In this document: positions 46,641 through 60,039 of the stretch, in pieces
Layout: the number at the start of each line of letters is the position of its first letter
Position numbering within the stretch: the stretch's first letter is position 1
From: Biscogniauxia marginata
Taxonomy: Eukaryota > Ascomycota > Sordariomycetes > Xylariales > Xylariaceae
DNA length: 64,000 bases
Assembly: GCA_022695795.1 (NCBI GenBank)
Contig: MU404072.1
Location: 239,541-303,540 of the forward strand
Direction: 5' to 3'
The notes under the pieces: model-generated
Databases searched by the model: none
What the model was told of the DNA's origin: nothing
The model's input: only the letters and a program-made list of their open reading frames with translations
Program-made: the position numbers and the translations under genes

Positions 46641-49600
46641 AACCTAAATCTTCGTAGAATTTGTTTATTTTCGAGGCTTACCTTTCTTTTTTTTTTGATT
46701 CTCTTTAGCAGGATTTAGATCTCGATATTTAGGCCTTCTTAGCCGGTCTGGATTTTGGCGGTGGAAATTCTTAATCTTATTTATTAGGTTCTTTAAATGT
46801 TTAAAAGGTTTTTAAGTATTCTTTTTAAGTGGGTAACTTTCTTATTTAATAAGATATTATAATTAATTATTAATTTTTTTTAAATTTAATATCTTTTCGA
46901 TTTCGTACTTATTAGGATTCTCTTTAAATTCTAATTGTTTTTTCGGCGAGGCGTTTTTTGGTGCTAGTTTTAAAAGCGAAATATGAAATATAAGATGTAT
47001 TTTAAATCCCTTTAATAACGAGAGTTTGTAGTTAACCTTCGAAATAACTTTTTTAATTTTATAAGGTTTTAATTTCTTAAATTCGAGTTTCTTGTTAGGT
47101 CGTTTTATTTTAATTTAGGGCGTTTTTGTTATTACGCCTTGTTTTTAGCGGAGTAAGTAAATTATGTTTTTTCTTTTGAGAATTGGTTCTTTAATTCTCT
47201 TTTTATTATAGTATTTAGTTATCCTTTTTTGGATAAATTGTAGTTCTTTTTATAGCTTTGTTTGTGTTATTTAGATTTTTTTAAATAATACTTTTATTTA
47301 AGGAGTTATTATTATGGTGTTTAGTGTTTTTATGAGTTTGAACGGTTTTTTGTGGATTTCTGCTTTTTGGCTATATACCGCTTTATATAGTAATAGTTTT
47401 ATGTCTTTATTAATTAATGTATTATATACGACTTGGGCTATAAGTAATAATTCTATTTAATTGTTTATTTGCTAGTTAATATAGTTTTTAAGGTATTGTT
47501 TAAATGTTTAATTAAGCCTTTTTATTTATCCGTTTATTTAAGGATAGTACGTTATAAACAGCTTTTACTTAATTCTTATTCGTTTTATTAGGTTGATTCA
47601 AAACTTTAACGTGAATAGTTTGTCTCTATTTAAAATAATACGTTCTAGTAATTTATGTTTATTAATATACTTTCTTAAGAAGCTAAAAGCTAATTGTTTT
47701 ATTATGCTTGATTTGTTAAATAGTAAGAAGTAGGCGTATTTCGTGAGTTTATTAACGATTACTTATATGCTGTTATAATGTACTTTTGTTGTAAGATCCT
47801 TTAACTCTGGGAGTTTTACTACGAAATCCCATGTAATTATATTTCATGTTTTATTAAGTATCTAGGTTAGTTATAATAATTTATATGGTTTATGTCGTGA
47901 TGCTTTAGCCTTATTATAGATGTTATAATTCTTTATAATTCTTTTAATTATTTATCGTATTTTTGGAAAGTCAAATTCCTTTTGAAGTCGTTTTACCGTT
48001 TTGAAAATCCCTTGGTGGCCGTGTAAAGGATGTTCGTGAAATTCTTTAACGAATTCGTCCTGCATTTGTTCTAGTACGTATACCTTTTCCTTGTATAAGA
48101 GAAGTTCGTCGTTAGATTCTTGTTAAAACTATAATTGTTTTTCTTTTTAATTATAATTTTCCTTGAAACGTTATTTTTAGTCTTTTATATTGATTCGCAT
48201 ATAAGCTAATACAACTAATTTGTTATTTTATTATTTAAATATCTAGACATTTTTTTTGTTAATTTTTAATTTATAATCTTTCTTTCTACTAAGAAGATCT
48301 ATTTAAATGTTTTTCTTTCCCTTAATATGTTAAATTCTAAAATTGAATTTAAACAAGAAAATTATTTAACGCTCGTGTTTTTAGTTAAGTGTTTGTGTTA
48401 TTATGAATCGTGTAAAGTTCTTGTGGTTTAAATAGATGTTAATAAGTTTCTTAGTTCCGCTAAGCCATGGTTCCTATTCCTTTAATGCTTTAATAACTAT
48501 TAATAGTTCTTTGTTATAAATCTAATAGTTTAATTTAGCACTATATAGTGCTTTAAATAGGTACGCGACTAGGTACCATTTTTTATTGTCTTTTAATTGC
48601 TCTAGGATTGCTTTAATAGCGAAATTTGAAGCGTTTATCTTTAGTCGTTTCTTTTTATTTTTATTCGGAAGTTTACATATAACCTCGCTAGTTACGACTT
48701 CTTTTAGCTGCTGAAAAGCCTGTTTGGCTTTTTTAGTGAAATAGAAAGCCTTTCTTGTTTTTGCTAGGGTAGTTAATTCCGTTAATAGTTTAGCGATACG
48801 CCCGAAATCCTTAATAAGTTATTTGATATAATTAATAAAGCCAAGAAATACGCGTATGTTTATAACACTCTTGGGTTTTAGCTAATCCTTGATTATTATT
48901 ATTTTTCTCTTTTAAATACGAATTTCTTTTGGATTTATTATAAACCTTAAATAGTTTAATTTCTTGATATATTATTCACTTTTAGTTGAATAAATAAGTA
49001 GGTTTGCCTTTTTTAGGGCTTCCAATACCTGCTTTATATGTTTTTTATGTTTTTTCTTGTTTTCTAAGTAAATTAGTATATTGTTTAGGTAAACGAATAC
49101 AAATTTGTCTAGAAACTTGCGAAGAACTATCATAATTATATATTAAAATGTAGCGGGTGCGTTAATAAGTCTAAATAGCATAACTTTGTACTTATAATGT
49201 CTATATATCGTTTAAAAGGCTGTATATTATTTATATTCCTTAGTTATTTTGATTATATAGTATTTATCGCGAAGGTTTAGTGTTATAAAGATTTAGGCCT
49301 TGCTAATTTGTCTTTTTATGAGTTTCATTAATGGTAATAAATACCTGTTTTTTTTGGTTATTTTATTTAGGTGTCGGTAGTTAATTACTTGTTTTTATAC
49401 TAGGTTTCCTTCTTTATTGACATGTTATTTCCCGTTTTTGTCGACTTTGGGTACCATGATTACCGGGTATCTTAACGAGGATTTAGATTCTCGAATATAT
49501 TCTTTGTCGAGATCCTCCTGGATTCCCTTTTATAATGTTCTTTGTTTTTCTTAATTTATAAAATACACTAGAAATAATTTTGGCTATTTTTTTTCTTTAA

Positions 49601-52600
49601 AATGGATTTAATAATCTCATTAACTATATTTTGGTAATTCTTTTTTTGTTTTATCTTTAAATAATTTATGGAAACGGAGGTACTTGCGCGGTACTCTCTT
49701 TATTAGATTTTTAGGTTTAGTTACTTAAATTATATAGGCGATATGTTTCGTTTTTGCATTCGTTTCTCTGGAGTTATTTACGGTACTTATTTCGTAACTC
49801 GTAACGGTTAACTCCTCCTGTTTTTAATCCTAATAAAGCGTATTTATCTCGAAATTTATTTGTGGATTGTTTTTTCTAAATTAATTCATTTTTAAGATTA
49901 TATTGTGATTTAATATGTGTATAATGTTAAGGATAACTTATTTAAAATGTTTTTAAATAATTATCGAGAAAGGAATTGTTTTTTTTAACACTTTACTATT
50001 CTCGTAATTAAATATGTTTTTTTTAAAGTTTTATAACTTATACGGATTTTGTTTGTATACCCATAGTATTTTGTTTTTTTAAGCTACCTTTATTAAGATA
50101 TAGCTTTTGTTTACTCCTGAATTTATTAGGGCTTTATATTTCCTTCTGTTATACCTAACTCTGGTTATAATAGTGTTATTAAGTCTCGATTAGACTTTAT
50201 ATAAAAACTTATTATTTATGGCTTCTCGTTGTTTTACTGGCGAGAGCCTTTGTCGTTTTTTGGTTTTCTATGTCTCTTCCCTTTTGGTTTTCTCTTAGTT
50301 GCTGTAGCCCGGATATCTTTTTATTTTTGGGTTTTTATAAAAGCGTGTTTCTAGTAATCATTACTTAGATAGTTTTTTTAGTTACTTTTTACGTAATAGG
50401 GGGTGAGAGGTTTGTCCTTTATATAGAATTTTATATATTAAAATTTTAATTTTTTTTCGAGGGCCTTTTTATAGCTTAAATCCGTTTTATTAACTCGGAA
50501 TTTTTTGAAGTTCTAAATTATCTTTAAATAGAAGGAGTAATTATTGAGTCTACTTGCTAGGGGTATCTCGATGTCTCTTTTTAGGTTTATGTTGATTTTT
50601 AGGAGTTTCTCTTTTTTCTTAAGGTATGTTTTAGTGATTTGTTTATAGCCTCGTTTAGTCGCACGTGTTTTTGCTTGCTGCTTTATTAAGTGTTTTTTTA
50701 TAAAGCCGAATAAATTAGTGTTATATTTAGTTCGTTTTTCGAGTCATTATGGAAAATATAATCCTTTTTATAATTCCTATAATTCTTCCTTAATCTCGTT
50801 TTCTTCGAAACCTACTTCGAGTAAGTTATGTATGTCATATAATACCGAGGTATAATATATGCAATTTTTAGTTATTACTTCGTAGCTTTTTTCGAAGTTT
50901 AGGTAAAGATAACATGCTTTAGGGTAATGTGGCTATCGTGGTGTATTATTATAAATACATTTATTTTCTTCTGTGTTATTACTCTTTAGTTTTTAAGGAT
51001 AATAATCGGTTTTATCCTTAAAACTTTTATATACTTAATAAACGTCGTTAATACAAAAGCTTTAATATAATAATATATATTCTCTTAAGCTTTAATAAAT
51101 ATTATAATTATTATTTATATAAAGCCTCTAGTTTAAGCTATTATGCTAGCTTTTCCCTTAGTAAGTTTCATATTTATTGTTTTTATAGTGGCTCCAATGT
51201 AGATCACCATAGTTTAACTCAATTCCTAAGTTATATCCTAACTTATAATTATCGCACATATATAATAATTCGCCTTTATTATATCCTTATCTAGCTTGTT
51301 TTAATGTAAAATGTCTTAAATACAAGTGGTCTTTCTTTAGGCATTCTTTGCGGTTGACTTAATAAGATTCACAAATTCTTTTTATAAGGGCTTTTTTAAT
51401 CTTTTCTACCTTAATAGTGCTAATAATAAATACTTGGTTTATTTCTTTATTGTTTTTGAATTAAACCCTTGCTTCGGCGACTCTTTTCTCAGGTTAAGGA
51501 ATCCCTCTTGTTCTTAGTTTTTGTTTCTTAAGATTTCGGTACTTATTTTTATAATGTTCTTTCTTTTTATAGTTAAAACATTTAATAGTTAATTTGTCTC
51601 GTTTCTTTCGTTCTTTTTAAATAACGTTAATTTTAATGGGATTTAACTTTATTCTCGTGCTTTTTCTGGTTTCGGCACCGCTTTTGTGATTTCCTCCTTT
51701 AAGCTGGTCGCCACTCCTTCGTTATACCGTCTTTTTCTTTTCAAGGTACCGTTCGAAGTTCTCGTTATTAATGGCAATTGCTATTATAACGTAGTTATTA
51801 AACTTCCCTAGGTTCCTTTCTTTATACAGGTTTATTTTATATAACTCATTCTTTATATAGTTCTTTAACCCTTAATAAAATAAGTAGTATAAGCTTTTAA
51901 TAAGTAATTATAACTAGCTTACAAGTTTTTTAAACTTAATAGCGTAATTTAAAGCCTTCTTATTTTATCGTAGTTTATAAAGTCGAGTTTTAACCTATTA
52001 CTTAAGAATTAGATTACTAAATATAGACCTAAGTTGTTTTTCAAACTCCTTATAATTTTTGAAGACTTTTTTCGTGTCTTTTTAGGCGTTTGATCCGTTT
52101 TCTAGATAATCCTTTAACACTGGTTAAAACCAGGTTAAGGCGGTTTCGGTAAGGAGTTAAGACACCGTAAAAACCTTTTATTCCTTAATAGTAATCGTTT
52201 TATAATAGAACCGTAAATAGGTTCTAGCTTAAATTAAAAATCCTTTTAAATCGCTTGACTTATTATATTTACTAAATGTAATTAGTTTAAAACTCTTTAT
52301 ATCGGGAGTTATTATATTGTCGTCGTCGTCCGAGTTGTTAGGGTCGCTATTGTTTAAAGGTGGTTGGGGTTGTCTTGCTTGTTTGTCTTTTTCTTTAGGC
52401 ATTTTTTTCTCCTCCTTTTCTTCTTTTTTAAATGCTTTTTCTTGTTGATCTTCCGAGATGTCTTCTTATGACTCTTCTTTAGCTGTAATTATAATAGACT
52501 CTTATGTTGGTTCCTTTAAACCTTTTAGTTGTATCGTAAAAGGATTTAAAGCTTTCGTTTAAAAGCTTGTTAATTATTGTTTTTTTATTTGTTTTTTTAT

Positions 52601-52704
52601 TTGTTACTTTCTGGTCTTAGGGGGCATGCTTGTCCTGGGACTGTTTCGATTAAAAGTCCCTCCTTTTAAACCAATGTTAAGTACTAATTAAGGAGCTATT
52701 AAAA

Positions 52705-53070
52705 TGTGACGAATCTCCCTGTATATTCCTAGTTAGCTAACTTCACAGGTGAGTACGTACTGGGTTTTCTTGATTTAAAGGTAATAGTGGGTTGAGATTA
52801 GTTTAAGGATTCATAATGTTATGTTCGTTAAAGAGGTTTTAAGGTACTTTTACTATAATATTAAAAAGTGACTATAATCTTAGATTAATAGCTAAAAAAC
52901 GAGAATAAATAACTAGATATATAAGGAAACTCCAATTTACTTATACTCGTTTTTTCTTTATATAAACTTGTTAAATTAATGAATCGACTTTTATTCACCC
53001 ATGATTTACTGATTCATATTTTGCTCACGTGACCTGCACGTAGAGGGGGGGGAACACGAGATTCGTAACA
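52705..53070 (-). repeat. LTR, U3 type D (5' LTR of D), 366 bp
   Basis: TGTGACGAATC...CGTAACA, one 48-bp U3 unit (the other two type-D LTRs have two). Right flank GAAAG (53071-53075) matches the reverse complement of 14005-14009. Confidence 0.93.
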
Positions 53071-56000
53071 GAAAGCTTTAAGTCTTTTTACGATATAATA
53101 AAAAGGTTTAAAAGAATTAACATAAAAATCCATTATAGTTGTAGTTAAAAAAGAGTTATAAAAGGACATCTCGGAAGATTAATAAGAAGAAGCATCGAAG
53201 GAAGAAGAAAAGAAGAAGAAAGAAATACTTAAAAAAGAAAATAAATAAGCAAAACAAACCCTACTTCTTAGAGATAAATAATTACCTTTAAACGATAGCG
53301 ACCCTAATAACTCAAACGACGAAAACAATATAACAACCCTTAATATAAAGGGTTTTAAACTAATTACATTTAATAAATATAATAGGTTAAGCGATTTAAA
53401 AGGATTTTTAATTTAAGTTGGAACTTATTTATGGTTTTATTATGAGACGATTACTACTAAAGAATAAAAGATTTTTATGGTATTTCAGCTCCTAGCTAGA
53501 ACCGCCTTAACCTGGTTTTAACCAGTGTTAAAGAACTATCTAGAAAACGGATTAAACGCCTAAAAAGACACGAAAAAAGTCTTTAAAAATTATAAGGAAT
53601 TTGAAAAACAATTTAGGTCTATGTTCGGTAATTTAATTCTCAAGTAATAAGCCGAAGCTTGATTTTATAAATTACGATAAAATAAGAAGGCTTTAAATTA
53701 CGCTGTTAAGTTCAAGAAACTCGCAAGTTAGTTATAATTACTTATTAAAAGCCTATATTACTTATTTTATTAAGGGTTAAAGGACTATATAAAGAATGAG
53801 TTATATAAAATAAATTTATATAAAGAAAAGAACCCAAGAAAGTTTAATAACTACGTTATAATGGTAATTGCTATTAATAACGAAAACTTTGAACGATACC
53901 TTGAAAAGAAAAAGATGGTATAACGAAGGAATGGTAACTAGCTAAAAGGAGGAAATTATAAAAGCGGTGCCGGAACTAAAAAAGGCATGGGAATAAAGTC
54001 AAATCTTATTAAAATTAACGTTGTTTAAAAAGAACGAAAGAAACGAGATAAATCAATTATTAAGTGTTTTAATTATAAAAAGAAAGGACATTATAAGAAC
54101 GAGTGCCGAAGTCTTAAGAAACAGGAATTAAGAACAGGAGGGATTCCTCAACCTGAAAAAAGAGTCGCCAAAGTAAGGGTTTAATTTGAAAATAACAAAG
54201 AAATAAATTAAGTATTTATTATCGGTATTATTAAGGTAGAAAAGATTAAAAAGGCTTTTATAAAAGGAATCTATGGATTTTATTAAGTTAACTATAAAGA
54301 CTACCTAAAAAATGACCACTTATATTTAAGATATTTCACATTAAAACAAGCTAAACAAAGATATAACGAAGACGAACTACTATATATGTATAATAATTAC
54401 AAGCTAAGATATAACTTAGAAATTAAGTTAAATTATGGTAATCTACATTAGAGCCACTATAAGAACGATAAATACGAAACCTATTAAAGGAAAAGCCAGC
54501 ATAATAACCTAAATTAAAGGCTTTATATAAATAATAATTATAATGTTTATTAAAACTTAAGGGAATATGTATCGTTATATTAAAGCTTTTATATTAACGA
54601 CGCTTGTTAAGTATATAAAAGTTTTAAGGATAAAGCCGGTTATTATTCTCAAGAACTAGAAAGTAACGACATGGAAGAAAATGAGTGTATTTATAATAAC
54701 ACCCTACGATGGCCATATTACCTTAAAGTATGTTATCTTTATTTAAGCTCTAAAAGAAGCTACGAAGTAATAGCTAAAAATTATATGTATTATATCTCGG
54801 TATTATGCGACGTACACGACTTGCTTAAAGCAGGTTTCGAAAAAGACGAGATTAAGGAAGAATTATAGGAATTATAAAAAGGACTATATCTTTTATAATG
54901 GCTCGAAAAACGAATTAAATATAATATTAATCTATTTAGCTTTATAAGAAAACACTTAATAAAGCAGCAAGTAAAAACACGTGCGATTAAACGAAGTTAT
55001 AAACGAATTATTAAAGTATACCTTAAAAAAGGAGGGAAGCTCCTAAAAATTAATATAAATCTAAAGGGAGACATCGAGATACCCTTAACAAGTAAACTTA
55101 ATAATTACTTCTTTTATTTAAGGATAATTTAAAACTTTAAGAAATTCCAAGTTAATAAAACGGATTTAGGTTATAAAAGGGCTTTCGAAAAAGAATTAAA
55201 GTTTTAATATATAAAATTCTATATAAAGAATAAACCTTTTACCCCTTATTATATAAAGGGTAATTAAAGAGATTATTTAAGTAATAATTACTAGAAACAC
55301 GCTTTTATAAAAGCCTAAAAATGGAAGGATATCCGGGTTACAACAATTAAGAGAAAACCAAAAGGGAAGGGATGTGGAAAACCAAAAAACGGCAAAGGCT
55401 CTTACTAGTAAGGCAGCGAGAAGCCATAAATAACAAGTCTTTATATGAAGTTTAATTAGGACTTAATAACATTATTATAACTAGAGTTAGGTATAATAGA
55501 AAAAAGTATAAAGCCTTAATAGATTTAGGAGTAAATAAAAGTTATATTTTAATAAAGGTAACTTAAAAAGATAGAATATTATAAGTATATAAATAAAGTT
55601 TATATAAACTATAAAACTTTAAAAGAAATATATTTAGTTACGAGAATGATAAGGTGTTAAAAGAAATAATTCCTTTTTTGGTAACTATTTAAGGACATTT
55701 CGAATAAGTTATTCTTGATATTATATACATATTAAATCACGATATGATCTTGGGAATGAATTGGCTTAAAAAAAGCAATCCACGAATAAATTTCGAGATA
55801 AATACGCTTTATTAGGATTAAAAATAAAAAGAGTCAACCGCTACGGATTACGAGATAAGTACTATAAATAACTCTAGAGAAATAGATATAAAAACGAAAC
55901 ATATCGCTTATATGATTTAAGTAACTAAATCTAAAGATTTAACGAAGAGAGTACCGCGCGAGTATCTCCGTTTTTATAAATTGTTTAAAAATAAAACAAA

Positions 56001-58999
56001 AAAAGAATTATTAAAATATAACTAGTAAAACTATTAAATCTACTTTAAAGAAGGAAAACAGCTAAAATTGTTTTTAATATATCTTATAAATCAAGAAAAA
56101 CAAAAAGCATTATAAAAGGGAATCTAGAAGGATCTCGACAAAGGATATATTTAAGAATCTAAATCCTCGTTAAGATACCTAGCGATCATGGTACCTAAAG
56201 TCGACAAAAACGGGAAATAACGTGTTAATAAAAAAGGAAACCTAGTATAAAGACGAGTAATCGACTATTAACACTTTAATGAAATAACTAAGAAAAACGG
56301 GTATTTATTACTACTAATAAAACTTATAAGGGGATAAATTAACAAAGCTTAAATCTTTATAATACTAAACCTTCGTAATAAATACTATATAATTAAAATG
56401 GCTAAGGGACATAAATAATATATAGCTTTTTAAATGATATATAAACATTATAAATACAAAGTTATGTCATTTAGACTTACTAACACATCCGCTATATTTT
56501 AATATATAATTATAATAGTTTTTCGTAAGTTTCTAAATAAATTTATATTTGTTTATTTGAACGATATACTAATTTATTTAAAAAACGAAAAGAAATATAA
56601 AGAACATATAAAGCAAGTGTTAAAAACCCTAGAAAAGGTAAACCTATTCGTTTATTTAACTAAAAGTAAATAGTATATCAAGAAACTAAACTATCTAGGG
56701 TTTATAATAAGTCCAAGAGAAATTCGCATTTAAAAAGGAAAAATAACAATAATTAAGGATTAATTAGAACCTAAAAATGTTATAAACGTACGCGTATTTC
56801 TTGGCTTTATTAACTATATTAAATAACTTATTAAAGATTTCAAGCGTATTGCTAAACCATTAACGGAACTAATTACCCTAATAAAAACAAGAAAGGCTTT
56901 TTATTTTACTAAAGAAGTTAAACAGGCTTTTTAGCAGCTAAAAAAAGTCGTAACTAGTGAGGTTATATGTAAACTTCTAAACGAAAATAAAAAGAAACAA
57001 TTAAGGACAAACGCCTTAAATTTCGCCATTAAAGCAGTCTTAAAGCAGCTAAAAAACAATAAAAAATAGTACCTAGTCGCGTACTTATTCAAAGCACTAT
57101 ATAGTGCTAAATTAAACTATTAAATTTATAACAAGGAATTATTAGTAATTATTAAAGCATTAAAAGAATAGGAACTATGGCTTAGCAGAACCAAGGAACC
57201 TATTAACATTTATTTAAACTATAAAAACCTTATATAATTCATAACAACATAAACGCTTAACCAAAGACACGAGCGTTAAATGATTTTTCTATTTAAATTT
57301 AATTTCAGAATTTAGCACATTAAAAAAAAGGAAAACATTTAAGTAGATCTTCTTAATAAAAAGGGAAATTATGAATTAAAAATTAATAAAAGAAATGTTT
57401 AGATGTTTAAATAACAAAATAATAGATTAATTATATTAGCTTACATGTGAATCAACATAGGAAACTAAAAATAATAGTTCAAGGAAAATTATAATTAAAA
57501 AGAAAAATAATTATAGTCTTAATAAGGATCCAGCGATAAACTTCTCTTATATAAAGAAAAGGTATACATATTAAAACAAGTATAAAACGAATTCGTTAAA
57601 GAATTTCACGAACATCCTCTATATAGCTACCAAGGGATTTTCAAAACGATAAAACGACTTTAAAAGGAATTCGACTTTCTAGAAATATGATAAACAATTA
57701 AAAGAATTGTAAAGAATTACAATATTTATAATAAGGCTAAAGCATCACGACATAAACCATATGGATTATTATAACTAACCCAGATACCTAATAAAGCATA
57801 AAATACAATTACATGGGACTTTATAGTGAAACTCCTAAAGTCAAAAGATTTTATAATAGAAGTACATTATAACAGTATATAGGTAATTATTAATAAACTC
57901 ACGAAATACGCTTACTTCTTACTATTTAACGAATTAAGCATAGTAAAATAATTAGTTTTCAACTTCTTAAGAGAGTATATTAATAAATATGGATTATTAA
58001 AACGCATTGTTTTAAATAGAGATAAACTATTTACGTCAAAGTTTTAAACTAGCTTAATAAAACGAATAAAGATTAAGTAAAAGCTATTTACAGTATACCA
58101 TCCTTAAACAAACGAATAAATAAAAAGGCTTAACCAAACATTTAAATAGTACCTTAAAAGTTATATCAACTAGTAAATAGATAATTAAGTAGAATTATTA
58201 CTTATGGCTTAAGTCGCATATAATATATTAATTAACGAAGATATAAAGCTATTACTACATAAAGCGGTGTATAACTAAAAAGCAGAAGTCCATAAAAAAC
58301 CGTTTAAACTCATAAAAGCATTAAGCACCATAATAATAACTCTTTAAGCAAAAGTATTATTTAAAAAGATCTAAGTAATATAAATAAAGCTATAAAAAGA
58401 ATTATAGTTTATCTAAAAAAAGATAACTAAATATTATAATAAAAAGAAAATTAAGGAACTAATTTTCAAGAGAGGAGACATAGTTTACTTGCTTCGCTAA
58501 AGATAAGGCGTAACAACAAAAACGCTTTAAATTAAAATAAAACGACTTAACGAGAAACTTAAATTTAAGAAATTAAAACTTTATAAAATTAAAAAAGTTG
58601 TTTTAAAGGTTAATTATAAACTCTTATTATTAAAGGGATTTAAAATATATCTTGTATTTTATGTTTCGCTTTTAAAACCAACATTAAAGAACGCCTCGCT
58701 AGAAAAATAATTAAAATTTAAGGAGAATTTTAATAAATACGAAGTCGAAAAGATATTAAATTTAAAAAAAGTTAATAATTAATTATAATATCTTGTTAAA
58801 TAAGAAGGTTACCTACCCGAGAAGAATATTTAGGAACCTTTTAAATATTTAAAAAACCTAACAAATAAAATTAAGGATTTTCACCGCCAAAATCTAAACC
58901 GGTTAAAAAGGCCTAAATATCGAGATTTTAATCTTATTAAGGAGAATTAAAGAAGGAAAAAAGGTAAGCCTCGGAAATAAACAAGTTTTACGAAGATTT

Positions 59000-59518
59000 A
59001 AGTTAACGTTATAATCTCTTTATACGTTACGATTTTTTAATAAGACGTTTTTGTTTTTTTTCTTTACGCTCGACGCGCTTTAAATTTTCTATAGAATTAA
59101 GACCTTAAATAACTATTTTATGAAGTTTACTCGACTATAGTTTACGCTTGGTTTTAAGGCGCAAAATGCGGTTTATAACTACCTCCTTAGCAATATAAGC
59201 AATTTTATAATGGGATTCCGCTTTCTCGAGCTCGGCCTTAATCTTTTAAAATTATTCTATAATTTTAAATATACTTTTTCGCGAGATACTAAACACGTTA
59301 CATCGTAATTAACTTAATTTTATACATTTTATATAGCGATTAAAATCTTTTAAAATAATATAATTTTTTTTATTACGCTCGTAATAAAAATAAGCTATCT
59401 CTTTCTTATTATAAAAAGTAATAAAATTTAAAAGAGTTACTTTGTTTTTAACTTATTTCTCGGCCCGATATAAAATATTAGAATTTTCTTTACGAAGTTT
59501 TATTATATAATGAGACAT
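59000..59518 (-). pseudogene. Accessory antisense ORF of M, decayed
   Basis: Minus-strand ATG at 59518 opens MSHYIIKLRKENSNILYRAEK, then stops. The equivalent of the EEL-rich coiled tail is readable down to about 59000. It aligns with the D copy (46127-46640) from end to end with RIP-type changes. Confidence 0.7.
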
Positions 59519-59623
59519 TATAAATTAAATTAAAAAAGGTTTAGACTTCTTAATAAATTGGAGAGAAAAATAGCTAACCTTTTCTTTATCTTTGAGACAA
59601 AAATTCTCGGAGGGGAAGAATAA

Positions 59624-60033
59624 TATTACGAGACTCCTAAAGTGGGAAACGAGTACTACGCACGTGACTCCATCGAATATGTGAATAGTGGGTGGGGCAA
59701 CCTAAGATTCAACTATTCACTAAATATGTGAATAGTGGGTGAGGTAACTTACGATTTAACTATTTAGTTAATTATATAAGAGGAAGAACAAGTATAAGTA
59801 AATTAGAATTTCTTTATGTATTTAGTTATTCATTTTAGTTCCTTAGTTATTAATTTAAAACTATAGTCACTTTTTGATATTATAGTGAGAGTATCTTGAA
59901 ACCTCTTTGACGAACATAACATTATGAATCCTTGAACTAATCTCAACCCATTATTACCTTCAAATCAAGAAAACCTAGTACGTACTTACTTGTGAAGTCA
60001 GCTGACTAGGAATACACAGGGAAGTTCGTCACA
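59624..60033 (+). repeat. LTR, U3 type A (3' LTR of M), 410 bp
   Basis: TATTACGAGAC...GTCACA (start TG to TA). Two 47-bp units against three in its mate 14158-14614. Right flank TTTAT (60034-60038). Confidence 0.92.
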
Positions 60034-60039
60034 TTTATT

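Larger units (their letters stand above)
45611..53070 (-). mobile_element. Chromovirus D, full length with both LTRs
   Basis: LTR 52705-53070 (5'), gag (MPPKTRK start near 52626 on the minus strand), protease, RT (FVYLNN near 49079-49096, both Asp changed to Asn), RNase H, integrase, chromodomain (about 46740-46840), accessory antisense ORF, LTR 45611-46024 (3'). About 7.46 kb. The flanks do not match each other: left AAAAG is X2 integrase, right GAAAG is M gag. Neither flank continues into the other. Confidence 0.93.
53071..60033 (+). mobile_element. Chromovirus M, main part (start at 14005-14614)
   Basis: Gag from about codon 20 onward; knuckle at 54065-54106 (one Cys changed to Tyr); a well preserved linker frame at 54671-54868 (MEENECIYNN...); basic KPKGKGCGKPKNGKG stretch; protease-like ALIDLGVNKSY near 55512; RT FVYLND near 56548-56565; RNase H about 57010-57250; integrase about 57590-58320 with the catalytic Glu position reading Lys near 58123; chromodomain about 58738-58860; accessory ORF; 3' LTR 59624-60033. 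The 5' LTR is absent on the left because the sequence is joined here to element D. It is found, inverted, at 14158-14614. Not functional. Confidence 0.9.
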
